From Rhizobiales bacterium Ga0077548 (GTDB taxonomy: Bacteria; Pseudomonadota; Alphaproteobacteria; Rhizobiales; Xanthobacteraceae), in the NCBI GenBank assembly GCA_001464215.1, contig LNEZ01000061.1, positions 1-36,494 of the forward strand: a DNA stretch of 36,494 nt, written 5' to 3'. Both the position numbers and the translations under genes were made by a program. The notes below the pieces were generated by a model. That model searched no databases. It was given only the letters and a program-made list of their open reading frames with translations, and had not been told where the DNA came from. Shown here one piece after another: positions 16,463 through 24,836 of this stretch. Numbering within the stretch: the stretch's first letter is position 1; the number at the start of each line of letters is the position of its first letter.

Positions 16463-17743
16463 TTACGGCCGCCAGAGCGTGATGCCAGCAGGCTTCTTTG
16501 CCCGGTCCAGCACGCCCTTCAGATCGAGCACGATGCCGCTGTCGCCGCCGAGTGCCTGCTTCACGGTTGCCCAGCTATCTTCGCGAAACTCTTTGTGCGC
16601 GACCGCGAATATCACGGCCTCGGCCGGGTTCAGCTCGCCAAGCGTAACCAGTTCGACATCGTGTTCATGACGAGCAAGCTCTGTGTCCGCGACTGGGTCG
16701 CAAACCGTGACGATTGCGCCGCCCGCCTTCAGCGTGCGGACGAGATCGGCGACCTTTGAATTGCGCACGTCCGGCACGTTCTCCTTGAACGTCATGCCGA
16801 GAATGTTCACGCGCTTCTGCGGAGAATTCGTGCTCAGGAGAAGCCGCATACACTCCTGCGCCACTACCTGCGAGAAACCGTCATTGATACGGCGGCCCGC
16901 CAGGATGATTTCCGGGTGATAGCGCGCGATTTCCGCGCGGTGCGTCAGATAATACGGATCTACGCCGATGCAGTGGCCGCCGACAAGACCCGGCGTGAAG
17001 GGCAGGAAATTCCACTTGGTGTTCGCTGCGGATAGCACGTCCAGCGTATCGATATCGAGTTTGCGGAAGAGCGAGGACAGTTCGTTCATGAAAGCGACGT
17101 TGAGATCGCGCTGCGTGTTCTCAATCACCTTCGCGGCTTCCGCGACCTTGATCGAAGGCGCGCGATGAATGCCCGCGGTCACGACGGAACCGTAAACGTC
17201 CGCGACAATGCCGAGGCTTTCGGCGTCCTGTGCGGAAACGACCTTGATGATGGTCTCGAAACGATGCTTGGCGTCGCCCGGATTGATGCGCTCCGGCGAA
17301 TAGCCGAGCTTGAAATCCTTGCCGCCTTTCAGGCCTGACTTACTCTCCAGAATCGGCAGACAGACTTCTTCTGTGGCGCCCGGATAGACCGTCGATTCAT
17401 AGACGACGATGTCGCCTTTCTTGAGCGCACTACCCACCGTCTCGCTCGCGGAGACGACGGCGCGCAAATCCGGACGATTTGCGATGTCGATCGGCGTCGG
17501 CACCGTCACGATGAAGAAGTCGGCGGCTTTCAGGTCGGCAGCGACGTTCGTGATCTTCAGCCTGGGATTTTTCAGCTCCGCCGTATCGACTTCCTTGGTC
17601 CGGTCCTTGCCCGCGCGCAGCTCGTCAACGCGACCAGCATCGATGTCGAAGCCGATTACTTCCGAGCCGCCGCGCGAGAACGCAACAGCGACCGGCAAGC
17701 CGACATAGCCGAGACCGATGACTGCAATTTTCCGGCTATGCAT
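16463..17743 (-). CDS. Nucleotide sugar dehydrogenase (UDP-HexNAc type)
   Basis: A 426-residue NAD-dependent enzyme oxidising C6 of a UDP-sugar to the uronic acid in two steps. Seen: the Rossmann start IAVIGLGYVGLPVAVAF, TVPTPID, ESTVYPGATEEVC, the central KVIENTQRDLNVAFMNE, the catalytic Cys near residue 258 in GGHCIGVDPYYL, and the C-terminal Rossmann domain with GMTFKENVPDVRNSK. These features place it with the TviB/WbpO (UDP-N-acetylhexosamine 6-dehydrogenase) group rather than UDP-glucose dehydrogenases. The product is a precursor for O-antigen or capsule. It lies 27 bases downstream of aspS on the same strand and may be read through from it. Confidence 0.9.
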   Translation of the reverse strand: MHSRKIAVIGLGYVGLPVAVAFSRGGSEVIGFDIDAGRVDELRAGKDRTKEVDTAELKNPRLKITNVAADLKAADFFIVTVPTPIDIANRPDLRAVVSASETVGSALKKGDIVVYESTVYPGATEEVCLPILESKSGLKGGKDFKLGYSPERINPGDAKHRFETIIKVVSAQDAESLGIVADVYGSVVTAGIHRAPSIKVAEAAKVIENTQRDLNVAFMNELSSLFRKLDIDTLDVLSAANTKWNFLPFTPGLVGGHCIGVDPYYLTHRAEIARYHPEIILAGRRINDGFSQVVAQECMRLLLSTNSPQKRVNILGMTFKENVPDVRNSKVADLVRTLKAGGAIVTVCDPVADTELARHEHDVELVTLGELNPAEAVIFAVAHKEFREDSWATVKQALGGDSGIVLDLKGVLDRAKKPAGITLWRP

Positions 17744-17770
17744 GGCGCGGTCGCGCTCCAGCGCTTCGAG

Positions 17771-19732
17771 CTATTTGTTATCCGGCAGCGAGAGCCGGAT
17801 ATGCAGTTCACGAAGCTGCTTGGTCGTCACTTCCGAAGGCGCGCCCATCAGCAAGTCTTCGGCACGCTGGTTCATCGGGAACGGCACCACTTCGCGCAGA
17901 TTCTCCTCGCCGCACAGAAGCATGACGATGCGGTCCACGCCCGGCGCAATGCCGCCGTGCGGCGGCGCGCCGTAAGACAATGCGCGCAACATACCGCCGA
18001 ACTTCGCTTCCAGCACATCCTCGCCATAGCCCGCGATCGCAAAAGCCTTTTTCATCACTTCCGGACGATGGTTACGGATCGCGCCCGACGACAATTCGAT
18101 GCCGTTGCAGACGATGTCGTATTGGATCGCCTTCATGCCGAGGATTTTGTCCTTGTCGCCGTTGTCGAGCTTCAGGAATTCCTCGTGATCCATGTTCGGC
18201 ATGGAGAACGGGTTGTGCGAGAAGTCGATCTTCTTTTCTTCCTCGCTCCACTCGAACATCGGGAAATCGACAATCCAGCAGAAGTCGAAGCGGTCTTTTG
18301 CGACGAGATTGAGTTCTTCGCCGACCTTCGTGCGCGCAGGCCCCGCGAACTTCACGAAATCCTTCGGCTTGCCGGCGACGAAGAAGACGGCGTCACCGCC
18401 CCCGAGTCCAAGCTGGTAACGCAGTGCCTCAGTTCCGTTCTCGCCGAGATTTTTGGCGATGGGTCCTGCGCCCTCGAAGTAATCGTTGCTATCGGCAACT
18501 AACACATCATCAACTGAGTACCAGAAGGCCTTTACGGACTTACCTTCGGCCAACTGAAGTCGCACTTGATCGTTGAGCACTTGTTGTTCAGCGATTTGGA
18601 AAAGGGGATGGTCAAGATTGCCTCTCGCCTCCTCAGGCAGAGGCGTCCGACGCCAGAAAATATAACCAAGACCCTTCTGCCCTTCGCCCTGCGCCCATGA
18701 ATTCATGCGGTCGCAGAACGCGCGGTTGCCGCCCTTTGGCGCAGGAATCGCCCAAACTTCTACAGATGGATCATTCTCAATCATCTGAGCGAAAATCTTG
18801 AAGCCCGAACCCGCGAAGTGCGAAGTCACGTTCTGCATTTCGATCGGGTTGCGAAGGTCAGGCTTGTCGGTGCCGTATTTCTTCAGCGCTTCCGCATACG
18901 GAATCATCGGAAACTTCTTTGTAACCGGCTTGCCGTTCGCGAATTCCTCGAACACGCCGCGCATCACCGGCTCGACCGCGTCAAATACGTCTTGCTGCGT
19001 GACAAAGCTCATCTCGATATCGAGCTGATAGAATTCGCCGGGCGAACGATCGGCACGCGCGTCTTCGTCGCGGAAGCAAGGCGCGATCTGGAAATAGCGG
19101 TCGAAGCCCGAAATCATCAAAAGCTGTTTGAACTGCTGCGGCGCCTGCGGCAGCGCGTAGAACTTGCCGGGATGCAGCCGCGACGGCACGAGGAAGTCGC
19201 GCGCGCCCTCCGGCGATGACGCGGTCAAGATCGGCGTCTGGAATTCGAAGAAGCCCTGCTCCTTCATGCGGCGGCGAAGAGAGTCGATGATCTGCCCGCG
19301 CTTCATGATGTTGTTGTGGATGCGGTCGCGGCGCAGGTCGAGGAAGCGATATTTCAGGCGCAGCTCTTCGGGATATTCCGCGTCGCCAAACACCGGCACC
19401 GGCAATTCGCCGGCCGCACCCAAGACTTCGATCTCGGTCGCGAACAGTTCGACTTCGCCAGTGGGGAGGTCCTTGTTGTCGGTGCCCTCGGGGCGCTTCC
19501 GCAACTTGCCATCCACGCGGATCACCCACTCGGAGCGCAGCTTCTCGGCGATCTTGAACGCGGGGCTGTCGGGGTCGGCTACGACCTGTGTCACGCCATA
19601 GTGGTCGCGCAGATCGATGAAGAGCAGGCCGCCGTGGTCGCGGATGCGGTGGCACCAGCCCGAGAGCCGGACGGTTTCGCCGATATGCGAGGCGCGGAGC
19701 GCGCCGCAGTTATGGGAGCGGTAGCGATGCAT
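17771..19732 (-). CDS. aspS: Aspartate--tRNA ligase (with in-frame insert)
   Basis: Class II synthetase charging tRNA with aspartate; 653 residues from ATG 19732, versus about 590-600 usual in bacteria. An upstream TTG (19792) would add 20 unlikely residues. Order: OB-fold anticodon domain (1-105), motif 1 region, motif 2 ([24 protein letters not shown]), GAD insertion domain, motif 3 ([13 protein letters not shown]). His33 and Gly83 sit where non-discriminating AspRS enzymes have His and Gly, so it probably also charges tRNA-Asn for GatCAB amidation (established for the family, inferred here). The length excess is explained by about 50 extra residues inside the GAD domain between GLGYIFWR and EGAGPIAKN, described separately. 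The sugar dehydrogenase gene follows after 27 bases. Confidence 0.95.
   Translation of the reverse strand: MHRYRSHNCGALRASHIGETVRLSGWCHRIRDHGGLLFIDLRDHYGVTQVVADPDSPAFKIAEKLRSEWVIRVDGKLRKRPEGTDNKDLPTGEVELFATEIEVLGAAGELPVPVFGDAEYPEELRLKYRFLDLRRDRIHNNIMKRGQIIDSLRRRMKEQGFFEFQTPILTASSPEGARDFLVPSRLHPGKFYALPQAPQQFKQLLMISGFDRYFQIAPCFRDEDARADRSPGEFYQLDIEMSFVTQQDVFDAVEPVMRGVFEEFANGKPVTKKFPMIPYAEALKKYGTDKPDLRNPIEMQNVTSHFAGSGFKIFAQMIENDPSVEVWAIPAPKGGNRAFCDRMNSWAQGEGQKGLGYIFWRRTPLPEEARGNLDHPLFQIAEQQVLNDQVRLQLAEGKSVKAFWYSVDDVLVADSNDYFEGAGPIAKNLGENGTEALRYQLGLGGGDAVFFVAGKPKDFVKFAGPARTKVGEELNLVAKDRFDFCWIVDFPMFEWSEEEKKIDFSHNPFSMPNMDHEEFLKLDNGDKDKILGMKAIQYDIVCNGIELSSGAIRNHRPEVMKKAFAIAGYGEDVLEAKFGGMLRALSYGAPPHGGIAPGVDRIVMLLCGEENLREVVPFPMNQRAEDLLMGAPSEVTTKQLRELHIRLSLPDNK
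18473..18649 (-). other. In-frame insert inside aspS
   Basis: A 59-codon stretch (residues about 362-420 from the ATG at 19732) where relatives, as I recall them, have a loop of 6-9 residues. The first 120 bases (18481-18600) hold 56 G+C (47%), against 58-67% on the 3' flank. Codons such as AGA, TTA, GTA and repeated CAA are used. Hairpin-forming palindromes lie near both ends: GTTGC/GCAAC at 18485-18499 and a 10-pair bulged palindrome at 18620-18644. The frame is intact, and the peptide is mostly helical and polar. Confidence 0.6.
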
Positions 19733-19763
19733 GAGGTCTGGATTCGCCTTTGAAATCGCGGGG

Positions 19764-19792
19764 AAAAGCGCATGGGGGGCCATGCTTGTCAA
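19764..19792 (-). promoter_or_regulatory. Candidate aspS promoter with palindromic spacer
   Basis: On the minus strand TTGACA (19792-19787) is followed after 17 bases by GCTTTT (19769-19764), a good -35 but poor -10. The spacer holds a perfect palindrome GCATGG-CCCC-CCATGC (19770-19785), which could be an operator. Transcription would begin about 20 bases before the aspS ATG. Confidence 0.3.
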
Positions 19793-19810
19793 GGAAATCG
19801 CCCCTCTCCG

Positions 19811-20281
19811 TCAGAGAGGCAGTTTGGTGCCCTGTTTTAGCGTCTCCAGCACCACGTTCGAGCGGACGCGCTCGACGGACTCGTGCGGGAGCAGCACCTG
19901 GTTCACGAGGCGGCCAAGGGCGGCCAAATCCTCGACCACGACCTTCATTAGATAGTCGGCGTCGCCAGTAAGCGCATGGGCCTCGAGGATTTCAGGCGTG
20001 CGGGCGACCAGATCGCGAAAGCGTTTGGCGTTCTGGCCGGAATGGGTGGCGAGAGTCACCTGCACATAGACCGTTACGGTGAGGCCGACGCGCGTGGGCT
20101 CGATTTCGGCGCGGTAGCCCTTAATCACCCCTGCCTCCTCCAGCCGCGTCCTGCGCCGCGAGCTTTGCGATGCGGAGAGACGGACGCGTTCGGCAAGTTC
20201 GGCGTTGGTCAGCGCGCCGTTTTCCTGCAGAGCGGTAAGGATCGCGAGGTCTTGCGCGTCCAGAGCGACGGTTTCTTGCAT
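19811..20281 (-). CDS. Lrp/AsnC family transcriptional regulator
   Basis: A 156-residue feast/famine regulator. Residues 8-60 form the winged helix (LDAQDLAILTALQENG, then ELAERVRLSASQSSRRRTRL), and 70-150 the RAM (ACT-like) ligand domain with the AHALTGDADYLMKVVVED stretch that forms the amino-acid binding interface. It is divergent from hpd with a 124-base gap, so it likely controls tyrosine/phenylalanine breakdown in response to an aromatic amino acid; such pairs are common in alphaproteobacteria. Its stop overlaps a 6-base hairpin (19803-19819), possibly a weak terminator before aspS. Confidence 0.92.
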   Translation of the reverse strand: MQETVALDAQDLAILTALQENGALTNAELAERVRLSASQSSRRRTRLEEAGVIKGYRAEIEPTRVGLTVTVYVQVTLATHSGQNAKRFRDLVARTPEILEAHALTGDADYLMKVVVEDLAALGRLVNQVLLPHESVERVRSNVVLETLKQGTKLPL

Positions 20282-20346
20282 TGAACAATCTCTTTATGCG
20301 CGTTTCGTGCGTTTACTGGCTGTAGAACGCCTCAAATGACCGCCTT

Positions 20347-20365
20347 TTGCAAGAACTTCCTGCAA
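20347..20365. promoter_or_regulatory. Candidate Lrp-type operator upstream of hpd
   Basis: The perfect inverted repeat TTGCA-N9-TGCAA lies midway between the divergent Lrp/AsnC and hpd starts. Lrp-type proteins favour loose palindromes of about this length; assignment to the neighbouring regulator is inference. Confidence 0.4.
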
Positions 20366-20405
20366 TTCTGTGCGTTAAATCAGGGAATCGTAGGAGGAAT
20401 GCATC

Positions 20406-21521
20406 ATGGGTCCCTTCCCGCACGACGCCGAGCCCGCCGAGATTTCGAAGCACAATCCGATGGGCACCGACGGCTTCGAGTTCGTCGAATACGCACACCC
20501 CGAACCCGAAAAGCTGCATCAGCTTTTCAAGCTCATGGGCTTCACGCCGACCGCGAAACACAAGACAAAAAAGATCACGGTCTATCAGCAGGGCAATGTC
20601 AGCTATCTCGTGAACGAGGAGCCGGGTTCGCACGGCTTCAATTTTGTTTCCAAGCATGGCCCCTGCGCGCCCTCGATGGCGTTTCGCGTTGTCGATGCGA
20701 ACCATGCGTTCAAGCGCGCAATCGAAATGGGTGCTGAAGCGGCCGACCCGAAGGACGGCGCGAAGTCGTTAGAGGTTCCCGCGATCAAAGGCATCGGCGG
20801 ATCGCTGTTGTATTTCGTCGAGCGCTACGGCGAGAAAGGTAGCGCCTACGACGTAGAGTTCGAGTGGCTGGGTGCGCCTAATCCCAAGCCGGAAGGCGTC
20901 GGGCTCTATTATCTCGATCACCTCACCCACAACGTGCAGCGCGGACGCATGGATGTGTGGGCCGGATTTTACGAGCGGCTGTTCAACTTCAAGCAGATCC
21001 GCTTCTTCGACATCGAAGGCAAGCTGACGGGTTTGTTCTCTAAAGCGCTGACCAGCCCGGACGGAAAAATCCGCATCCCGATCAACGAAAGCGCCGACGC
21101 AAAATCGCAGATCGAGGAATACCTTCACGCCTATAACGGCGAAGGCATTCAGCACATCGCCTGCGGTTCGAAGAATATTTACAAGACAATCGAGAGGCTG
21201 CGCGCGGACGGGCTGAAGTTCATGCCGGCGCCACCGAAGACTTACTTTGAAAAAGTCGATGGCCGCGTGCCGGGCCACGGCGAGGACTTAAAGCGCCTGG
21301 AGAAGAACGGGATTCTCATCGACGGCGAAGGCGTGGTCGACGGACGCGAAACGAAAGTGCTTTTGCAAATCTTCTCGTCGAACGCGATCGGCCCGATCTT
21401 CTTCGAATTCATCGAGCGCAAGGGCGACGACGGTTTCGGCGAAGGCAACTTCCGCGCCCTCTTCGAGAGCATCGAAGAAGATCAAATCAGGCGCGGTGTG
21501 CTGAAAGACGACGCGGCTTGA
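20406..21521 (+). CDS. hpd: 4-Hydroxyphenylpyruvate dioxygenase
   Basis: A 371-residue Fe(II) dioxygenase converting 4-hydroxyphenylpyruvate to homogentisate in tyrosine catabolism. Two vicinal-oxygen-chelate domains; the iron ligands are His172 (YYLDHLTHNV), His250 (GIQHIACG) and Glu334 (IFFEFIERKG). The signature DDGFGEGNFRALFESIE closes the active site. AGGAGG lies 7 bases before the ATG. No hmgA or maiA-type gene lies beside it, so the rest of the homogentisate route is elsewhere. The divergent Lrp/AsnC gene is the likely regulator. A palindromic repeat begins 6 bases after the stop. Confidence 0.96.
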   Translation: MGPFPHDAEPAEISKHNPMGTDGFEFVEYAHPEPEKLHQLFKLMGFTPTAKHKTKKITVYQQGNVSYLVNEEPGSHGFNFVSKHGPCAPSMAFRVVDANHAFKRAIEMGAEAADPKDGAKSLEVPAIKGIGGSLLYFVERYGEKGSAYDVEFEWLGAPNPKPEGVGLYYLDHLTHNVQRGRMDVWAGFYERLFNFKQIRFFDIEGKLTGLFSKALTSPDGKIRIPINESADAKSQIEEYLHAYNGEGIQHIACGSKNIYKTIERLRADGLKFMPAPPKTYFEKVDGRVPGHGEDLKRLEKNGILIDGEGVVDGRETKVLLQIFSSNAIGPIFFEFIERKGDDGFGEGNFRALFESIEEDQIRRGVLKDDAA

Positions 21522-21527
21522 TTGCTG

Positions 21528-21624
21528 CCTCATGGTGAGGAGCGCCGCAGGCGCGTCTCGAACCATGATGCGTTCATCTCCATCCTTCGAGACGCCGCGC
21601 TGCGCGCGGCTCCTCAGGATGAGG
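21528..21624. repeat. Palindromic intergenic repeat, Bradyrhizobium type
   Basis: A 97-base imperfect palindrome. The left arm begins CCTCATGGTGAGGAGCGCC, and the right arm ends CGGCTCCTCAGGATGAGG with GTCTCGAACCATGATG opposite CATCCTTCGAGAC in the centre. I recognise this as a dispersed REP-like repeat common between genes in Bradyrhizobium and relatives. It fills the gap between convergent hpd and infA and could stabilise or end both transcripts. No other copy occurs in this window. Confidence 0.75.
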
Positions 21625-21630
21625 GAACGA

Positions 21631-21906
21631 TTACCGCCGTCTGAAGTTCGGCTTGCGCTGCGCGCCCGGCGCCATGGCCGGAGCGTCGCCCTTGTGGCGG
21701 AACGAGATGCGGCCGCGGCCGAGGTCGTAAGGCGACATCTCGACGGTGACGCGGTCGCCTTCCAGCGTGCGGATGCGATGCTTTTTCATCTTGCCCGCCG
21801 CGTACGCCAGAATGACGTGCTCGTTGTCGAGCTTCACGCGGTAGTTGCCGTCCGGAAGCACTTCCGTGACGACGCCTTCGAATTCGATGAGATCTTCTTT
21901 CGCCAT
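21631..21906 (-). CDS. infA: Translation initiation factor IF-1 (extended form)
   Basis: A 91-residue OB-fold protein occupying the 30S A-site with IF-2 and IF-3 during initiation. Residues 1-72 match IF-1 ([54 protein letters not shown]). A basic tail of about 18 residues (ending QRKPNFRRR) exceeds the usual 72. Hyphomicrobiales often carry a short and a long IF-1, and this is the long type, normally beside a DEAD-box helicase as here. AAGGAAACGC precedes ATG 21906; only 8 bases separate it from the helicase stop, so they are one operon, probably for cold or stress adaptation of translation. Confidence 0.93.
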   Translation of the reverse strand: MAKEDLIEFEGVVTEVLPDGNYRVKLDNEHVILAYAAGKMKKHRIRTLEGDRVTVEMSPYDLGRGRISFRHKGDAPAMAPGAQRKPNFRRR

Positions 21907-21914
21907 GCGTTTCC

Positions 21915-23492
21915 TTATTGTTGCGCGGGGCGGGACTGGCGGTCGCCGCGGCGCTTCGGTTTGCGGTCCATGAAGGCGACGCCGGTCAATTGACCGCCGT
22001 TTTCGGCCTTCGGCTGAGTTTGGTTACGGTTGTTGTTGTGCTGCCGGTGTTCCGGCTTGGAATGCTTCTCCGGGCGCTGGGAGCGATGCTCCGGACGACC
22101 CTCGTGCTTGCGCTCGCCTTGAGGACGCGGTGCGCGGTGGTCCGCACGCTGCTCGTGCTTGCGTTCGCCGTTGTGCTGCGGGCGCGGTGCGCGGTTGTCG
22201 GCGTGCTGCTCGTGCTTGCCTTCGCCGTTATGCTGCGGCCGCTGGTCGTTGCGCGGGCCCTGCCCGCGATGCGGATTATTGCCGCGCCGATGACGCTTCG
22301 GACCTTGGCGGTTATTGCGGCCGCCACGGTTCTCGCCTTTGGGCTCACCCAATGACGGGTTCAGACGGCGATCCGTTGACGGGATCGACATCTTCACCAG
22401 CCGTTCGATGTCGCGAAGGAACGCGCGTTCGTCGTTCGCGACGAACGAAATCGCAATGCCTTCGGCGCCGGCGCGCGCGGTGCGGCCGATGCGATGGACG
22501 TAGCTTTCCGGCAAATTCGGCGTATCAAAATTGATCACGTGGCTCACGCCATCGACGTCGATACCGCGTGCGGCAATGTCGGTCGCAACCAGAATGCGGG
22601 CCTTGCCAGAGCGAAACATGGCAAGTGCGCGTTCTCTTTGATTTTGCGATTTGTTACCGTGGATCGCCTGCGCGGCGATTCCCGCGTTCTCAAGCGACTT
22701 CACGACCTTGTCGGCGCCGTGCTTGGTGCGCGTGAAGACCAGCGCGCGGTCGATCGGTTCCGCCTTGAGAAGCTCAACCAGCAAACCGGTCTTGCCGTTC
22801 TTCTCGATCAGAATGACACGCTGTTCGACCTTGTCGGCGGTCTTTGCGACCGGCGTCACGGCGACACGCACCGGCTCGTTCAGGAATTGGGAAACGAGAT
22901 GCTCGATTTCGCTCGGCATGGTGGCCGAGAAGAACAGCGTCTGGCGTTGCTTCGGCAGTTTCGCCGCGATTTTGCGGATGTCGCCGATGAAGCCCATGTC
23001 CAGCATACGGTCGGCTTCATCGAGCACGAAGATTTCGATGCGGTCGAGACGGAACGCATTCGAGTTCACGAGGTCGAGCAGGCGGCCAGGCGTCGCTACC
23101 AGAATGTCGACGCCGTTCGCGAGCGCCCTGATCTGCTTGCCGATCGGCACGCCGCCGATGGCGAGCGTGGTCGAAAGCCGCAGATGGCGGCCATAAGTGC
23201 GGAAGCTCTCGACGATCTGGCCGGAGAGTTCGCGCGTCGGCGACAGCACGAGAATGCGCGCGGATTTGCGCTCGAGCTTGCCGCGGTTCTTCGCAAGATG
23301 ATTGAGGATGGGAAGCGCGAACGCGGCGGTCTTGCCGGTGCCGGTCTGCGCGATGCCGACAAGATCGCGGCCCGAAACGACGGGCGGGATGGCTTGCGAC
23401 TGAATGGGTGTGGGAGTGGTGTAATTCTCGTCGGCCAGCGCCCGGTTGATCGGATCGGCAAGGCCAAGTTCTGAAAAGGAGTTCAACTTCAT
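21915..23492 (-). CDS. DEAD-box ATP-dependent RNA helicase
   Basis: A 525-residue RNA helicase of the RhlE/CsdA-like group, unwinding short RNA duplexes in ribosome assembly or cold adaptation. Motifs in order: Q motif (PTPIQSQAI), I (AQTGTGKTA), Ia (PTREL), Ib (TPGRLLDL), II ([13 protein letters not shown]), III (SAT), IV ([12 protein letters not shown]), V ([11 protein letters not shown]), VI ([12 protein letters not shown]). After about residue 375 comes a low-complexity basic tail rich in His, Arg, Asn, Gln and Pro with a 19-residue tandem repeat, probably an RNA-binding disordered region. The ATG at 23492 begins the usual [11 protein letters not shown]; the open frame up to 23576 is not coding. 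A hairpin-rich leader precedes it. infA follows after 8 bases. Confidence 0.94.
   Translation of the reverse strand: MKLNSFSELGLADPINRALADENYTTPTPIQSQAIPPVVSGRDLVGIAQTGTGKTAAFALPILNHLAKNRGKLERKSARILVLSPTRELSGQIVESFRTYGRHLRLSTTLAIGGVPIGKQIRALANGVDILVATPGRLLDLVNSNAFRLDRIEIFVLDEADRMLDMGFIGDIRKIAAKLPKQRQTLFFSATMPSEIEHLVSQFLNEPVRVAVTPVAKTADKVEQRVILIEKNGKTGLLVELLKAEPIDRALVFTRTKHGADKVVKSLENAGIAAQAIHGNKSQNQRERALAMFRSGKARILVATDIAARGIDVDGVSHVINFDTPNLPESYVHRIGRTARAGAEGIAISFVANDERAFLRDIERLVKMSIPSTDRRLNPSLGEPKGENRGGRNNRQGPKRHRRGNNPHRGQGPRNDQRPQHNGEGKHEQHADNRAPRPQHNGERKHEQRADHRAPRPQGERKHEGRPEHRSQRPEKHSKPEHRQHNNNRNQTQPKAENGGQLTGVAFMDRKPKRRGDRQSRPAQQ
22077..22241 (-). repeat. 57-bp tandem repeat in helicase tail
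   Basis: Two near-identical 57-base units (22185-22241 and 22128-22184) encode [19 protein letters not shown] and [20 protein letters not shown] shorter 51-base third copy at 22077-22127 encodes [17 protein letters not shown]. The reading frame is preserved. Copy number is likely to vary between strains by slippage. Confidence 0.85.
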
Positions 23493-23537
23493 TCTTTCTA
23501 ACAGGCGACGAGCGGCCTCCACCCGGTGGGGCGGAAT

Positions 23538-23570
23538 CCGCGAATCGCGGGGGTTGGTAGACACCCCGCG
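23538..23570 (-). promoter_or_regulatory. Mutually exclusive hairpins in helicase leader
   Basis: CCGCG/CGCGG (23538-23542 with 23546-23550, 3-base loop) and CGCGGGG/CCCCGCG (23546-23552 with 23564-23570, 11-base loop) share bases 23546-23550, so only one can form at a time. They lie 46-78 bases before the helicase start. No T-run follows. Temperature- or helicase-dependent switching is a hypothesis. Confidence 0.35.
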
Positions 23571-23741
23571 TGGCATGGGAAGTCAGGAAAATCGTTCTGA
23601 TAAGGACGGGCGGTAAGCCTGCTTTGGCTTCGTCACGCGGCCCGTGTAAGTCCTTAGATAGCGCCCATGTGGCTTATTCGCGGCGATTTTACAAGGGCTC
23701 ACAGGGATTTATGTTTAGCGTCTGCTGAAGGCTCAAGAAGA

Positions 23742-24836
23742 ATGTCGCAATCCGCCGCCGATCTGACCGTGGCCTCGCTCCTCGCCCACGGGATTAACAC
23801 CCTCTACGCGCTCCCCGGCGTCCATAACGACCACTTCTTCGACGCCGTGTTCCGCGCAGGAGACAAAATCCGCACCGTGCATTCGCGTCACGAGCAGGGC
23901 GCGGCTTACATGGCGCTGGGGGCGGCACTCGCTACCAACAAGCCCCAGCCTTATGCGGTCGTGCCGGGACCGGGTCTCCTGAATACCTCGGCCGCGCTGC
24001 TGACCGCTTACTCGATGAACGCGCCGGTGCTTGCGCTGATCGGACAGATTCCCGACGGCGATATCGGCAAGGGGCTTTCGCATCTTCACGAGATAAAAGA
24101 TCAAGCCGGCATTATCGCGCGGCTTGTAGATTTCTCCGCGCGCGTGAAGAAGCCGGAGGAAGCGTCAGCGCTCATCGCACAAGCGATTCAGTCTTTGTAT
24201 TCGAACCGCCCCGGCCCCGCCGCGCTCGAATGCGCGATCGATATGTGGGGAAGAAAAAGCGCGGACGAGAACATCGTAGCGCCGCTCTCCGCGCAACAAC
24301 CGGCGCTCGACGAAGATGCGATCAAGGATGCCGCCAAACGTCTCGCAAACTCGAAACGTCCGCTCATTATCTGCGGCGGCGGCGCACAGGGTGCGTCCGA
24401 AGAAATAACGAAACTGTCTGAGATGTTGCAGGCGCCCGTGCTGGGCTATCGGCGCGGGCGCGGCGTGCTCTCCTCGAAGTCGCCTTTCAGCGTGACGCTG
24501 CCGCTTGGCCGCGAACTCTGGGGCGAAGCCGATGTCGCGCTCGGCATTGGCACGCATATGCTCTACCCGATGATGCATTGGGGCATGGACGACAACATTC
24601 AGGTTATTCGTGTCGATGCCGATAAAGATGAGCCCGCGCGCATTCGGCAGCCCGCGGTCTCGCTGATCGGTGACGCGCAACCCATACTGCGGCGCTTAAT
24701 TGAAGTGCTTCCTTCTTTCCTCTCGAAACGCGATACGCGCAGCGATGAAATGCGCGAGCGCCACGCGAAGATGAATAAGCGCTTTGAAAAGATTTCACCG
24801 CAGAAAGCGTTTCTCGATGCGATCCGCGACGAGTGA
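23742..24836 (+). CDS. Thiamine-diphosphate enzyme, N-terminal part (split gene)
   Basis: 364 residues covering the PYR and central domains of an acetolactate-synthase-like ThDP enzyme. The start MSQSAADLTVASLLAHGI and the catalytic Glu in RHEQGAAYMALGAA are present, as is the central Rossmann domain (PLIICGGGAQ). The frame ends at TGA 24834-24836, exactly where the ThDP-binding (PP) domain should begin, and the remainder is read in another frame from 24836. Relatives, as I recall them, have about 13 more residues (an LPEDG...TQV-like segment) between AIRDE and GFAARL, so a deletion of about 40 bases with frameshift is the simplest reading. The alternatives are a sequencing error or a true two-subunit enzyme coupled through the overlapping TGATG. 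Substrate unknown. Confidence 0.75.
   Translation: MSQSAADLTVASLLAHGINTLYALPGVHNDHFFDAVFRAGDKIRTVHSRHEQGAAYMALGAALATNKPQPYAVVPGPGLLNTSAALLTAYSMNAPVLALIGQIPDGDIGKGLSHLHEIKDQAGIIARLVDFSARVKKPEEASALIAQAIQSLYSNRPGPAALECAIDMWGRKSADENIVAPLSAQQPALDEDAIKDAAKRLANSKRPLIICGGGAQGASEEITKLSEMLQAPVLGYRRGRGVLSSKSPFSVTLPLGRELWGEADVALGIGTHMLYPMMHWGMDDNIQVIRVDADKDEPARIRQPAVSLIGDAQPILRRLIEVLPSFLSKRDTRSDEMRERHAKMNKRFEKISPQKAFLDAIRDE

Noticed and set aside
22494..23474. A 326-codon + strand frame opposite the helicase
   Set aside because: It mirrors the helicase codons, and the helicase motifs are complete.
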